Assembly (NCBI GenBank): GCA_030549205.1
Contig: JAUKTV010000008.1
Span: 1,426,001-1,490,000, forward strand
DNA: 64,000 bases
From: Apiosordaria backusii
Lineage: Eukaryota; Ascomycota; Sordariomycetes; Sordariales; Lasiosphaeriaceae
Direction: 5' to 3'
Part shown: positions 12,662 to 23,758 of the stretch, piece by piece
Numbering within the stretch: position 1 is the stretch's first letter
Layout: every line of letters begins with the position of its first letter
Notes under the pieces: generated by a model
What the model saw: only the letters and a program-made list of their open reading frames with translations
The model's database searches: none
Told to the model about the DNA's origin: nothing
Position numbers and translations under genes: made by a program

Positions 12662-14277
12662 ATGAAGGTCAATTTCAAGGTATGTTCCGTCGCAGGTCGC
12701 AGGCTGCGATAGGACGTCGTCCAGCCTCCTTCGCCCATTTGCATCGACGTTGCCATTGCTAACATGGCATGCTTGCTTGCTTCTAGGACCTCAAGCAGCA
12801 AAAGTTCACCATCGAGTTCGAGCCCACCGATACCGTAGGTTACCCCTCATCGTCTCGACCCTTGCTGCCTCCAGCAGCCATCCCCGCCACTCGAACCTCA
12901 GATGTTGAAACGGCTCGTCACACTTGACTCCATACCATACCACTTCATATTTTCCGCTTTTGAGCTCGAGACTGACAAAACATTTCTTCAGATCTCGACG
13001 GTGAAGCAAAAGCTCTCCGAGGAGCAGGGTTGGGATCCTAAGCTGCAGAAGCTCATTTACTCTGGTAAAAAGCTATGACGCATTCTCCGTCACAAGCTCC
13101 CATGACTGACCAATCTACGCACTACAGGAAAGATTTTGAAGGATGATGACACTATCGAGTCCTGCAAGATTGAGGAGAAGGGCTTTGTTGTTTGCATGGT
13201 GAGCAAGGTGAGTAGTCCCTGCATTCTGTACAGTCAACTGGTTGCGGCTAACCAGAGACAATCATAGCCCAAGGCCCCGCCCAAGCCTGCTCCCGCCGCC
13301 GAGTCTTCTTCTGCTGTTCCAGCGACACCTGCTCAAGCCCCTCCGGCCTCGACTCCAGCCCCGCCAGCTGCCCCTGCCCAGGTATCAAATGCTGCCTCAG
13401 CTGCTCCTGCTACCCCCAGCCCAAACCGTACTGGTGGTGCCCCCAGCGATCCCAGCGCTCTTGCTATGGGTGAGCAGCGTGCGCAGGCTATTGCGAACAT
13501 GGAGGCCATGGGTTTCGAGCGGTCTCAGATTGACGCTGCCATGCGTGCTGCCTTTTTCAACCCCGAGCGTGCGGTTGAATACTTGTTGACGGTATGTTTG
13601 AGTGCCACTAGTGATCGACGATTTTGGCATCTACAGACGTGACTGACTTTCTGACCTAGGGCATTCCTGAGAACGTTCAACAACAGCAAGCAGCTCAGGC
13701 CGCTGCTCGTGCCCCTTCTAACCCACCCGCCGCTGCTGCGGCCCCCGCTGCCGCTGCTGCTGGTGGCGACGCTGCTGGTGATCCTGAGGGAGAGAACCTG
13801 TTTGATCTTGCCGCCCGCGCTGGTTCCCGCGGCAGTGCTGGAGGTGCGGCCGCCGCGGCCGCCGGGGCTGCTCCGCAAGACCTTGGCAATCTGAGCTGGC
13901 TTAGACAAAACACTCAGTTCCAGCAGCTCCGCCAAGTGGTCCAACAACAGCCCGGCATGCTCGAACAAATTCTCCAGCAGCTCAGCGCTGGTAACCCACA
14001 GCTTGCCCAGACGATCGCCCAGAACCCCGAACAGTTCCTTCAGCTGCTTAGTGAGCACGGTGATGACGATGCGCCGCTTCCCCCCGGAGCCCACCAGATC
14101 TCGGTCACAGAGGAGGAGCGCGATGCTATTGAGCGGCTGACTCGGCTAGGATTCAGCCAGGATCAGGCGATCCAGGCGTACTTTGCATGTGAGAAGAATG
14201 AGGAGCTGGCCGCCAACTTCTTGTTTGATCAGCCCGATGACGATGATGAGGATATGGGGGGCGCCGGCACTCACTAA
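12662..14277 (+). CDS. rad23: RAD23 UV excision repair / proteasome shuttle protein
   Basis: Six exons are inferred: 12662-12679, 12787-12834, 12992-13064, 13128-13207, 13268-13591 and 13660-14277, giving 386 residues. Domain order is the diagnostic one for Rad23: an N-terminal ubiquitin-like domain (1-76, with TIEFEPTDTISTVKQKL), a first UBA domain (about 138-183, MEAMGFERSQIDAAMRAAF), an XPC/Rad4-binding STI1-type domain (about 258-310, NLSWLRQNTQFQQLRQVV) and a C-terminal UBA2 (about 328-372). The linkers are Ala/Pro/Gln-rich. In characterised fungi and animals Rad23 partners with Rad4/XPC in nucleotide excision repair and carries ubiquitylated substrates to the proteasome. The first exon encodes only six residues, so gene finders could miss it. 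It is convergent with BDP1. Confidence 0.96.
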
Positions 14278-14951
14278 ATTGGTCTTTTGTTTCTGCGTTT
14301 GCTTTGGGATTGCGGGGTTATTAGGGATATCCAGGCAGGACAGGTCTATGAAGGATGGAAATGGGCTGGGGCTATTTGCGTTGAGCCGTTCTCACATTTT
14401 ATGGAACACAGAGATAGGGGTGCGCTGGTCTATGACCGCTAGCAAGATACCCACAAAACTAGGTTTCTCTGTTGCGATCCCAGGATGTCGGATTTGCCAG
14501 CTCGAAAAAGCCATCGATATGTGGACATGACATGAGCCTGGTGATGGACGGACGGGATCATATGAACTGGCTACACACAGCTAGGGGCAGAGAAGAAAAA
14601 GCGCTCGATACCTCTTCTTTACCTATCCAGCGATAAATTGACAATTTTTGAACCATTTTTGGCCGTATATCAGACATGCTGTGACATTACAGTTATCTGA
14701 TGTTATCACTCACAGACCGCTCTCTATTCAGCTGGGTAAAACACCGTTTGATCTTTTGTAATGAAATGAATGCTACGGGTATCAATAAATTGGAAAAAAG
14801 ACGACAACCCCTTACAGAAACATAATAAACAATGGCTGGAAAGCTCTGCTCTTTTCGGTCTCGCAACCACCACACCAAAAGCCTTCAGAAAGCACACGAC
14901 TAAAAGACGACCACAAAAACCACCCCCTTTCCTCCCTGAACTCCCATATCC
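14278..14951. other. Convergent 3' intergenic region RAD23/BDP1
   Basis: 3' untranslated and termination sequence for both flanking genes. No further gene seen. Confidence 0.6.
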
Positions 14952-16877
14952 TCACCACAACCCCTGCTCGACAACCTGCTTCCCCCTCCTCTTCCTCCCA
15001 CTCTTCTTCTTGGCCTCCTCCAGCTCCTTCAGCACCTTTTCCTCCCTCCTCTTCTCATCCTCCCTCTTCTCCCTCTCCGCCTGTTTTTCCCTCTCATCAA
15101 ACTCCCTCTGCTGCTCCTCCAGCTCGTTATTAATCTCCTGCGTCGTCTTGTACCTCTCCTTCGTCTTGGCCGTCACCTCGTCAATATTCATCGGCAGCTT
15201 CACCTCCCCCACCAGCGCCCTCTTGATCCGATCCGGATTCTGCCTCTCCTCCCGGTTGAATTTCAGCTTGATATGCTTCCTCGTCTTGCCCTGAAACATC
15301 CTCGATATCAGCTCAAAATCCGTCCCAAATCTTGACAGAGCCCAATAGAATTGCTCCGTATCGGCATCGCTCCACTGCCCTGGCTTGAGCGCGCGGCGGA
15401 GGTACGTCTGCTGAGTGGTGTGGTTCGTAAAATCATCTTCTTCAACTTCTTCCAGATGCCCCTCTGCTTCCCTCGCCCGGGCGTGTCGGTCGATCTGAAG
15501 GGAGGATTGGTTCAGCACGATTTCTCCGTCGATGATTTGGTATTGTTCTCCTATTGGGACTGAAACCGGGACGGGGCGGGAGTATTCCCCGTCTTCGTCG
15601 CCGGGATTAGCTCCCGGGAGAGGGGCGGGGGCGCCGTTCTCTGGTTGCTGAGATTGATCATCGTTGTTTTCGGGCCCGTTGGCCCCATTGGACTTGGCAC
15701 GTTTCCTCTTCTCGCTCATTTTCAACTTTTTGGCCCGTTCACGCTCTAAAAGGGTGTCATGGAGAGAAAACTTCTTGCCAATGTGGAGGTCCTTGGCTAG
15801 ATCGGCCATCTTGAGTTCGTTTTCGTCGATGACTTGCTCTTCGGCATTTTCTGGGGTAGCCTCACGCTGACCTCGGGGAGGTCGGGATTTGGCTTGGGAT
15901 TCGTTCTCTTCTCCTACTTCTTGAGCTTCGGCGGCTTCACCATCTTCAGCTGAGACTACGGCCCTGGTGCGCTTTTGACCTCGTTTTCTTGTGGTGGTTG
16001 CGGCTCTGTGTTCCTCGTATCCTTCCTCACCTGGGAGAGGGGCGGCTCTCTTTCGTGCTCGCTTTCTTGGAGCGGCAGTGGTGCTACCACTGGCTTCGCC
16101 GGCCTCACCTTCCTCACCAGCTTCACCCGCTTCACCAGCGCGCTCATCATTGGCTGTGTCGGCCTTGCGTTTCCGCGCTCGGGGCTTGGGCTTAGGCTTT
16201 GGACGTTGTGAGGGTCCAGAAGGAGCGCTGGATTCAACAGCTTCCGCCGCCACAGGTTCAACGCTGGGGGTGTCATCTTGGGTATTAGGTGCAGCTTCTT
16301 GAGGAGTTTGAGCTTCAGAAACGGCAGATTCTTCAGGAGAGGAAGTGTTCGCAGTGGCGTTCGACGAAGCTGGCTCAGGGACTGAAGGTGTGGCCGCAGG
16401 TGTGAGCGCTGGGGTAGGCGCAGCTGGAGGGGGAACCGATACAGAGGTTGATTTCGGTGCTCTTATGGGTTTTGGTGCCTTCGGACGGCCTTGTTTGGGC
16501 GAAACGGGGGTTGGCAATGGAGCAGTTGACGCGGGGGTCTCGGTCTGGGGTTGTGTGGTATCATCCTGACTCTGAGGAGCAGTTGCTGCCGAAGTAGAGG
16601 GTGCAGTGCTTATCGGTGACGGTGCTCTCGGTTCAGTAGCCTGTGTCTGTTCCTGGGTGGAAGGTGTCTCGACATCTTTAAGAGAGACACTGTCGGCGAC
16701 GAGAGTGGCGGCCTCAGCGGAAACGCTAGGTGGGGGCGGGGTCGGGTTTGCGTCCTCTTGCTGAACGGAGGCAGCCGGAGTAGGAGCTGGAGTGCTTGAC
16801 GAGGAAGGCTTGGATGCTGGAGGACGTCGTCCCGCTGCCGGCTTTAGTTTCGGCTTCAGCTTGGTTTTGCTCAACAT
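14952..16877 (-). CDS. bdp1: TFIIIB subunit Bdp1 (TFIIIB'')
   Basis: A single exon encodes 641 residues from the ATG at 16877. The extended SANT/Myb domain of Bdp1 is clear at about 497-545 (GQWSDADTEQFYWALSRFG followed by DFELISRMF and the KHIKLKFNREE motif). It is followed by a long charged helix rich in E/K/R that ends close to the C-terminus. The first 450 residues are low-complexity Pro/Ala/Thr/Ser with several Lys/Arg clusters that could serve as nuclear localisation signals. Bdp1 works with Brf1 and TBP to recruit RNA polymerase III to tRNA and 5S genes. It is longer in its disordered N-terminus than the budding-yeast protein (594 residues). It shares a 594-bp divergent promoter with BRE1. 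Confidence 0.95.
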   Translation of the reverse strand: MLSKTKLKPKLKPAAGRRPPASKPSSSSTPAPTPAASVQQEDANPTPPPPSVSAEAATLVADSVSLKDVETPSTQEQTQATEPRAPSPISTAPSTSAATAPQSQDDTTQPQTETPASTAPLPTPVSPKQGRPKAPKPIRAPKSTSVSVPPPAAPTPALTPAATPSVPEPASSNATANTSSPEESAVSEAQTPQEAAPNTQDDTPSVEPVAAEAVESSAPSGPSQRPKPKPKPRARKRKADTANDERAGEAGEAGEEGEAGEASGSTTAAPRKRARKRAAPLPGEEGYEEHRAATTTRKRGQKRTRAVVSAEDGEAAEAQEVGEENESQAKSRPPRGQREATPENAEEQVIDENELKMADLAKDLHIGKKFSLHDTLLERERAKKLKMSEKRKRAKSNGANGPENNDDQSQQPENGAPAPLPGANPGDEDGEYSRPVPVSVPIGEQYQIIDGEIVLNQSSLQIDRHARAREAEGHLEEVEEDDFTNHTTQQTYLRRALKPGQWSDADTEQFYWALSRFGTDFELISRMFQGKTRKHIKLKFNREERQNPDRIKRALVGEVKLPMNIDEVTAKTKERYKTTQEINNELEEQQREFDEREKQAEREKREDEKRREEKVLKELEEAKKKSGRKRRGKQVVEQGLW

Positions 16878-17471
16878 GGTGCCGACTCACTGCCCCGCAG
16901 TGGGCACCTTTGTGGCCTTGGAGTTACTGAAGTTCACGGCAATCCTGGTGCATTTGCCGCCAAGTCTGGTCGCTGCTCGTCGCCACGAACAGTGTTGTCA
17001 AGGAGTCCAGATTTCTGTCTTAGCCAGAAGAATTGAATTGGCGTGCTTCTGGGCGGGCGTATGAAACTGATGGTTGAGCGGTGATGACTGGCAGAGTAAG
17101 AAAAGTGATGGATTGAAAAGCATGTCGGGACGAAGCTGGGACGCGCATAAGAACTGCAATCCCCACCAGATGCCCCGCTAGCGCCGAATCAGGCTTAGCG
17201 CCTTCAAAAAGGAGCCTTCCCTGGGAATTCCTTGGCAATTTGCAGTCGAAGTCAGCGGGCTCTTTCTCTCTGTTCTTCCAATTCCCAAACTCACTCACAT
17301 TCATTCATTCTTCTCCTCGGGGCACCGCCGGGCCACACAGACGTGGACTTTTCAAGCAAAGATCCAGCGCCGCCGACATCTCTTTTACTCGTACTTCATT
17401 TTAATCATTTTAATTCCCGCCCTTCCCTTTGGCCTTGCTCGTCAAAATCTAAATCTCGCGCCGCCATTCTG
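16878..17471. promoter_or_regulatory. Divergent promoter region BDP1/BRE1
   Basis: 594 bp between the two start codons. No TATA box is obvious on either side, as is usual for housekeeping genes. The BRE1 side is pyrimidine-rich from about 17270 onward. Confidence 0.55.
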
Positions 17472-20229
17472 ATGCCGGTTGCCACCTCCCCGTCCGCGTT
17501 GCCTCGTCCGTCCAGCTTTGCCAAGATGGAGGACAGGAAGAGACCCGCGTCCGGCGCGGTCGACGACTGCGCTCCTCCGAGCAAGCGCCAGCAAGTTAAC
17601 GGTAGTGGCAAGTCCAAGGACGACTCTGGCGACATGAAAGAAGAGGCCTGGATTGAGGTGAGTCGTCACACGACAGCACACATCCCCCGCGTCATCACCA
17701 CTACCTGCCCGTCCATCAACCCTCTCCTCTCCCCTCCCATCCCTCCTCCATTCCTATTCCGGCCTTCATCGAGCGTGCAACTCGGGCCTGCTCCGCCATC
17801 GCGCCCCACCAGTTTGCGGCCCTGTCAGGTGATGGGTGACAGTCTCCATCCAGCGCGGCGTTTCTGCACGAGTTGCTCGCCTTGACCGCGGCTAATGCGT
17901 GGCCTGCTGCCAAAGAAACAGCGCGCCCGAGTTCTATCAGGTTTCCTTCTAGCGTCTCATCACTGCTCATCACTCTCACTTCGCTGCCTGTCCGCTACGA
18001 TGTGTACACACGTTCCCTCCGGCCGAGTACTCTGGGGCGATGGTTTTGGCTGACAAGTTCTGGTGCGTGTAGGAATATACCAAGGGCGCCATATATCGCC
18101 AAATGCAAGAGTACAAACGAGAAAAGGCAAACCTCGAGAGTCGCGTGCAGGAGCTCGAAAAGAATTCGACAGACCACGACGACCACATCCGAGTTGTCGA
18201 TGCGTGGCTGCTTCAGGTGAGTTTAATGCCACATTGTCCGGAACACCGCGGCTAATGCGCCACCACTAGCTACTACAAGAAATAGAGCTGCTTGTCGACG
18301 GCACAGTATCATCTCGTTCTCCATCAGGTACGATATCCCGGTCAAGTCTTATTCGAAACTCGCTTCTGACTTTGTTAGACTCTCCATTCCCATCGTCGAC
18401 CGCACTCGGCTTTAAGGACAGCAAAGAGTTCCAGAGACACCTGGCTGACAAGACCAAGGCTTTTAAATCCAAGGCTGATGCCATCTTTCAACGTCTAGCA
18501 AGCTCACGTGGTGAGGTTAAGCCAGACGTCGCTAAGCTTGAGTCTCAGCTCAAGGCAGCTCTCGCCCAACAAAAGGAGCTAAACGTGAAGCTGGACAGGC
18601 TCGAGTCGGACAAGGCTCTTCTCTCGGAACAGTGTGATCAGGCGACATTGAAAGCAATCAAGGCCGAGAGAAAACTGGACCGCGTCAGAAGCGCACAGGT
18701 TCAAAAGTTGGAGCAGAAGGCCCTTGCCAGCGCGACAACACGGCCAGTTAAGACCGAGGAAAATGGCGACACCACCGATGACACCGACGGCAACACCGGC
18801 GAGCTGAGAGCACTTTACAAAGAGGCGCAGGCTGTCGTTGCTAGACAAAAGTCACAAATCGAGGTTATGCTATCCGAAAACAAGGCTCTTATGGAAGAGA
18901 ACTCAACTTTCAAGATCAAGAAGGAGAGTGTTTCCGACGAGGATTATGTCCGAACAGACGTTTTCAAGCAGTTCAAACTCCAGAATGAGGACCTTATCAA
19001 GCGCATCAACCATCTAGAAGCCACTAACAAGCAGCTGCGCGAGGAAGCCGAGAAGCTACGAGCGGAGAGATCAGACTGGCAAGTTAAGGTGGAAGCCGAA
19101 GCCCAACTCGTCGTGTCTGAAGCGGAGGATCAGATACAGGCAAAGGATCAGGATCTGACGCGCATCCGAGCTGCCAGAGATGACCTGGTAGCTGAAGTAG
19201 CTATGCGCAAGGCTGCTCAAGATCAAGAAAGGACTGCTTTGGATCATATGAAGGAACTTGTGAATGCCAAAATGGATCGCATCACCCAGCTCGAATCTGA
19301 GCTGGAACGACTACGACCAAGCGAAGATGTCGTCATGGCCGATGCTCAACCCGATCTCGAATCTCTGTCGATTGAGGAGCTCCGGGCCAAGTGTGCTAAA
19401 CTCGAGAAGGATTACGCCTCGATCAACTCGGAACTTCCGCTTTTAGAGAAGTCGTACAAGAAGGCAATGGTTCTCGCGCATAGCAAAACGATGGACACAA
19501 ATGCCGTGGAAGAACGGATCAGCACGCTCATGGCCGAAAAAGCCAAAGCGGACCAAAAGTACTTTGCGGCACGGAAAGACATGGACATCCGGCTTCAGGA
19601 GATTCGGACGTTGCGTTCGCAAAACTCGAGGAGCTCTGAGATCATTGCGCAGCTCAAAGAGGTGGAGCATTCTACACGGAGCCTGATCAGCAACCTCGAG
19701 AAACAAATTGCGACTCTCAAGAGCGAAGCGGCGACTATGGCAGCGGAGAAGAAGAGGCTCGAACTGTTGACGGCGGAGGCGACGAGAAGGGCCGACTCGG
19801 TCAAGGGGCAGATTGCCAACCTGACGGAACTGCTCAAGGCCAAGGATGCAACCGTGACCAGCATGAAGGAACAAACTGCGAATCGTGAGCAAGAGATGGA
19901 TAAGGTGAAAGCGCGGTTGGAGGAGAAGAACACCGAAATCAGCAAACTACGGGCCAAGTGCCGAGGGAATTCCACCGAAGAAGAGGAAGCTCTGCGGGTA
20001 TGGTCCCTTGTTTCTATCGGCTACATGAGGATGGAAAAGCTAACTTTGTTGACAGAACCTGGTTATTTGCTCTGTTTGCCGCAGCAATTTCAAAAACACG
20101 ATACTGAAGGGATGTGGTCATGTTTTTTGCAACAGCTGCGTAGACGACCGGCTGGCCAACCGAATGCGCAAGTGCCCGAGTTGCAACAAGGCGTTTGACC
20201 GATCCGATGCCATGGCGGCCCACCTTTAG
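17472..20229 (+). CDS. bre1: E3 ubiquitin ligase Bre1 (histone H2B monoubiquitylation)
   Basis: Five exons are inferred: 17472-17657, 18073-18216, 18270-18327, 18379-19997 and 20056-20229, giving 726 residues. Almost the whole protein is coiled coil (about 110-650), and the C-terminus is a RING finger with ligands C674, C677, C689, H691, C694, C697, C709 and C712 (CxxC, CGH, CNSC, CPSC). This layout defines Bre1, the partner of Rad6 that monoubiquitylates H2B during transcription and DNA repair. The last exon is essential: without the splice 19997/20056 the frame runs into a stop and loses the RING. A second in-frame ATG at 17526 (MEDRKRP) is an alternative start. Intron 1 is 415 nt, unusually long for this window. 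Confidence 0.95.
17885..18259 (+). repeat. 15-bp motif shared by BRE1 introns 1 and 2
   Basis: The sequence ACCGCGGCTAATGCG occurs identically at 17885-17899 (intron 1) and 18245-18259 (intron 2). The GCTAATG part resembles a branch site and lies at branch-site distance from the acceptor in intron 2. Confidence 0.85.
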
Positions 20230-21290
20230 GCTGGCTCTGGTGTTGACCTGGATGAGATCGCATACAGCTTGTTGGAGAAGGGACCATCGCTGCTAAAATG
20301 CCGCCTCCACTAAAGCCGCCTCCACCATCTTTACCACCGCAAACTTCCCATCTTTTCTTCACTGCCCCTTAATTCAAGCCCGCCAAAAGAAAAACCAACT
20401 CCCGATGCCGAACCGAGAGGCGTTGGTTCGGAACGATATTCACAGTTTTGAGCCACCAGCCTTCAGGACACCGTCATTGAGCGCTTTATCAATATCACAT
20501 GGCAAAGAAAGAAAAGGAAGTTTGGGAGGTTGTCATTTTTCGTTTCTGTTAATGCTTGGATTTCGCCCCACAAAGCGTTTGTAATTCTACCGTGTGAGAG
20601 TAGTACGAATAAGTTTCTTTTTATCTTTTGGCTCGGTCATCCTCGGCAGCAGAGCCATCCCTGGGTCTGGCTACCTTCAAGCTTCTGCCAGCTTCGCATC
20701 TGCCAATCTATCTTTCGCATTACATTTTTCGGTCAGATCTCTTTGGGGTGATGGGGAAAGAACGTGGTGGGGGTAAAGGGAAGAGAAAAGAGAAGAAAGC
20801 AGGATATAGAAGGAGCAGGGAGTTATCAGGCATCATCATCGTTTTCTGCAGTTCTTTGCTCTCTCCACCATGGGTTGGTTGGTGGGGTGTGGATAGTGGA
20901 TATTAGGAGGGGGATGGACACCTCGGTGTCACTGGCAACCAGGGGTTAGGAAAAGGATGCGGACAAGCTTTACTGCGACTTTTTAGGATGGGGACGGAGT
21001 GTCGTGCGGACTGCTTTATCTGAAAAAAAGCAGGCTGCGCCGTCATCAGGGGTTTGAATACGGGGGCATCTGCTTGCTTTTCGACCTCACAGCATGTCTA
21101 ATATTCTCACTTGCACAAGTCTACTGGCATGTCAACACAACCTTGCCGTCGAGCTCCAGACACATTGCCTTCCTTGTCTTTGTTCATCTGCATCGTCGTT
21201 CAGCATCACCCCCTTCCCGCTATATAGGTCCCGGTTTTCCACGCAAGAATCTTGCCAACCGATGTTCAGCAGCACGCAACCTGCACCCCA

Positions 21291-21304
21291 CCCCCCCCCC
21301 CCCC
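21291..21304. repeat. Poly-C run (14)
   Basis: Fourteen consecutive C bases, about 90 nt upstream of an 11-G run on the same strand. Confidence 0.95.
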
Positions 21305-21396
21305 GAGTGGAAAATTCGAGTCGCGAAACAAGCCAGGGAGTAAATGCGTTGAACGGGGGAAAGAAGGAAGAAGTAGAAGAGAAGCAGCGAAGGAGA

Positions 21397-21407
21397 GGGG
21401 GGGGGGG
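21397..21407. repeat. Poly-G run (11)
   Basis: Eleven consecutive G bases, potentially able to pair with the C run at 21291-21304. Confidence 0.95.
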
Positions 21408-21504
21408 AGTATTGTACAAAATAAGAAATATAACTGTTACTTTTGTATATCTTGTTTGTCTCTATATCCTATCTGCTTGTGTTTTTGTGATGAATGTGAT
21501 GTGT

Positions 21505-22711
21505 TTACCGACGAGAAGTAGATCCATACCCGGTACTTTCATGACTTGTTCCTGGGCTCCCAGATGATCTTGAGGATGACGACGACGGTCCGGCACCGCC
21601 CCATCCGCTGCTGCCGCCTCCGAACCGGTTTGATCCCCCCCATCGAGAAGAACCTTGATCGTAGTTGTTATACCCCCCATAACTCCCAAAGGTGTTGTTG
21701 GTGTTGGCGTTGGCACGGCGTTGCCCGGCCATGTAACCACCCGCGGCGCCGCTCGCGAGTCCAGTCCAGAATCCTGGGCGCCAGCCTTGTTCTTGTTGTT
21801 GTTGTTGTTGTTGTCTTGTCGAACTTGATGTCTGTGTCTTGGGACGTCGTGTATTGTTTCCGCCAGTACCAGTACCGGGATATGGCGGCGGGGGATCGTC
21901 ATCGTCATCATTCCCTCCCCAACCACCGCCACCACCACCACCACCACCACCACCACCACCTCCTCCAGTTGTCCTCCTCGGTTGCCTTGGTGGGTTATTG
22001 TTGTTCTGACCCCACTGGGTACAAGCCCCAATCAGTATCCAAACCAGCACCCCAACGAAAATCACACCGAAAATATACCCCGCGTAATCCGTCTCCTCCT
22101 CCCCCTCCCCCCCTCTAGTCTTTTTCCACCCCCCTCCCTTCACCAAATGAGGGTATCTCTCCCTCCCCTCGTCAGTCAACTGCAAAGTGTACTCCACCCC
22201 GCAACTCCCCTTTAGCACGTAGGGATCATCAGGGGAGTCATACCCCTCGCAGATAACCTCTGTTCGGTCCAGGCGGAGGGTGCTCGGGAGGGTGGTGGTG
22301 CAGGACCATTCGATGTCTTCGCTTGTGTAGGAGCTGCCTGTGTTGAGGCAGCGCATGGTGGTTATGGAGGTGGCGGCTTCGGGGAGGGAGCACAAGCTGC
22401 GCGGGGAAAGACATTTGAGCTGGGGGATGGGGGAGGTGCGGCGGGAGGTGGTGAGGGAGGCGGAGGTGAGGGTTAGGGATTTCACCTGATCGGCTTGGTT
22501 AGTTCGGACTGGGAAAAAGGGGGGATAAAGGGGGGATGGGGAAGCGAAGAAAAATGGGAGGGGGGAAAAGGAGAGGAGAAGTATAGAAGGGGACAATTGG
22601 TAGAAGACATACTTGGGAGAGGAGGATTGCGTTGTGGGGTTTAGCGGCGGGGGTTGCTGGGGGGGTGAAGCCTAGGAGGATGAGGGCGGTTGCGAAGGGG
22701 AGGGAGTGCAT
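21505..22711 (-). CDS. SARAF-like (TMEM66 family) ER membrane protein
   Basis: Two exons (22613-22711 and 21505-22485, joined by a 127-nt GTATGT..CAG intron) encode 359 residues. Residues 1-22 are a signal peptide (MHSLPFATALILLGF). The luminal part (about 25-165) has the paired cysteines and the IEWSCTTTLP and VICEGYDSPDDPYVLKGSC blocks typical of SARAF. One transmembrane helix follows at about 168-188 (YIFGVIFVGVLVWILIG), and then a Gly/Ser/Asn/Gln-rich cytosolic tail. Animal SARAF promotes slow inactivation of store-operated calcium entry. Fungi lack a clear STIM/Orai pair, so the fungal role is unknown. The tail includes a run of about 16 glycines encoded by near-perfect GGT repeats (21920-21962), a likely length-variable site. 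Confidence 0.88.
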
Positions 22712-23758
22712 TTTGAGTTGTTGTTGGGAGGGAGTGAAGAGGAGAATGTGAGAGTGGTGGTGGTGGTGAGAGTGAGGTTGAGATATTCCAACGGGCGTGG
22801 GTGGTTGGGTTTCGAGATAACCTTGAGTTTGATCTTGAAGCTCTTGAGGTGTTGTTGGTCGGTGATAGCTTAATTAAGTGTTGGGTGGTTGATAGCCTCG
22901 GTTCAACTCTTTGTCCAGAACTGTCCCGTTGAATTTACGCGTAGGCAACTTTTCTCTCCTTACACGCAACACTTCAGCCTCTATCTACAGCCTCGCCTGT
23001 CAGGCACACACACACTCGGAAAAGGCCAGATATGCAATGGTTCCTGCCGTACCGCTCGTTAGTACTTGTGCCATCAATATCTAAAGTTCAAAAGACTTAC
23101 AAGGTTATTCCCTTTATTGTGACCAGAGCCTCCCTGATAGCGAATGTCGTTGTGTGTCGTTGCGTAAATGAAAGTGATAGAGTGCCAAAATATGTAAGTT
23201 GGGCAGTGATAAGTGGGGTTACCTGAGCTGTTGAAGATGAAAATGCAGTGGCGAATGGCCGCCTTTTGAACACGTCAATCACTTCTACAACCTAAAACAC
23301 GAGAAGTCATGAACAATGAGGCAAACAGATGATATCTCTCTACCTTAGTTATTTTCATACCAACTTGATACCATCTCGCAGTCCTTCCTTTGCAAGGCTA
23401 GACTGCCATCTCATGTCACTTTAACAGCCGAGACGTTGGAGCATACGCCAAGCCTGTGACGTTATCAAAAAGGTTGCCTACACAACACTTCACTTCACTC
23501 AACGAGACACCAAACAGATCTATGTCAATATACTTTTTACAATTACAGCACCAAGTGGCATATATGCCACCCTCCTGCTTCCTTTCCTTCTATTTAACAG
23601 ATAATAAATGTGTACTTTAACCAGAACACTTGATAGACCAGCCCAAACGCCTCGCCTTTTTGCTTTGCTTGCTTGCTTGCTTGCTCAATGGGATATCTTT
23701 CAAATGACCACAGACAAAAAAAACTGGAATCCTATTCCCTCTTCTCAACAACACACAA
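22712..23758. other. Intergenic: SARAF promoter and ABC transporter 3' region
   Basis: No gene seen. It contains five TTGC repeats at 23665-23684. The 3' end of the transporter message should lie in the right part. Confidence 0.6.
23665..23684. repeat. Tetranucleotide TTGC microsatellite (5 copies)
   Basis: Five perfect TTGC units lie just beyond the stop codon of the ABC transporter gene. Confidence 0.9.

Larger units (their letters stand above)
20230..21504. other. Convergent 3' intergenic region BRE1/SARAF
   Basis: No gene seen. It contains a 14-C run at 21291-21304 and an 11-G run at 21397-21407. Confidence 0.6.
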
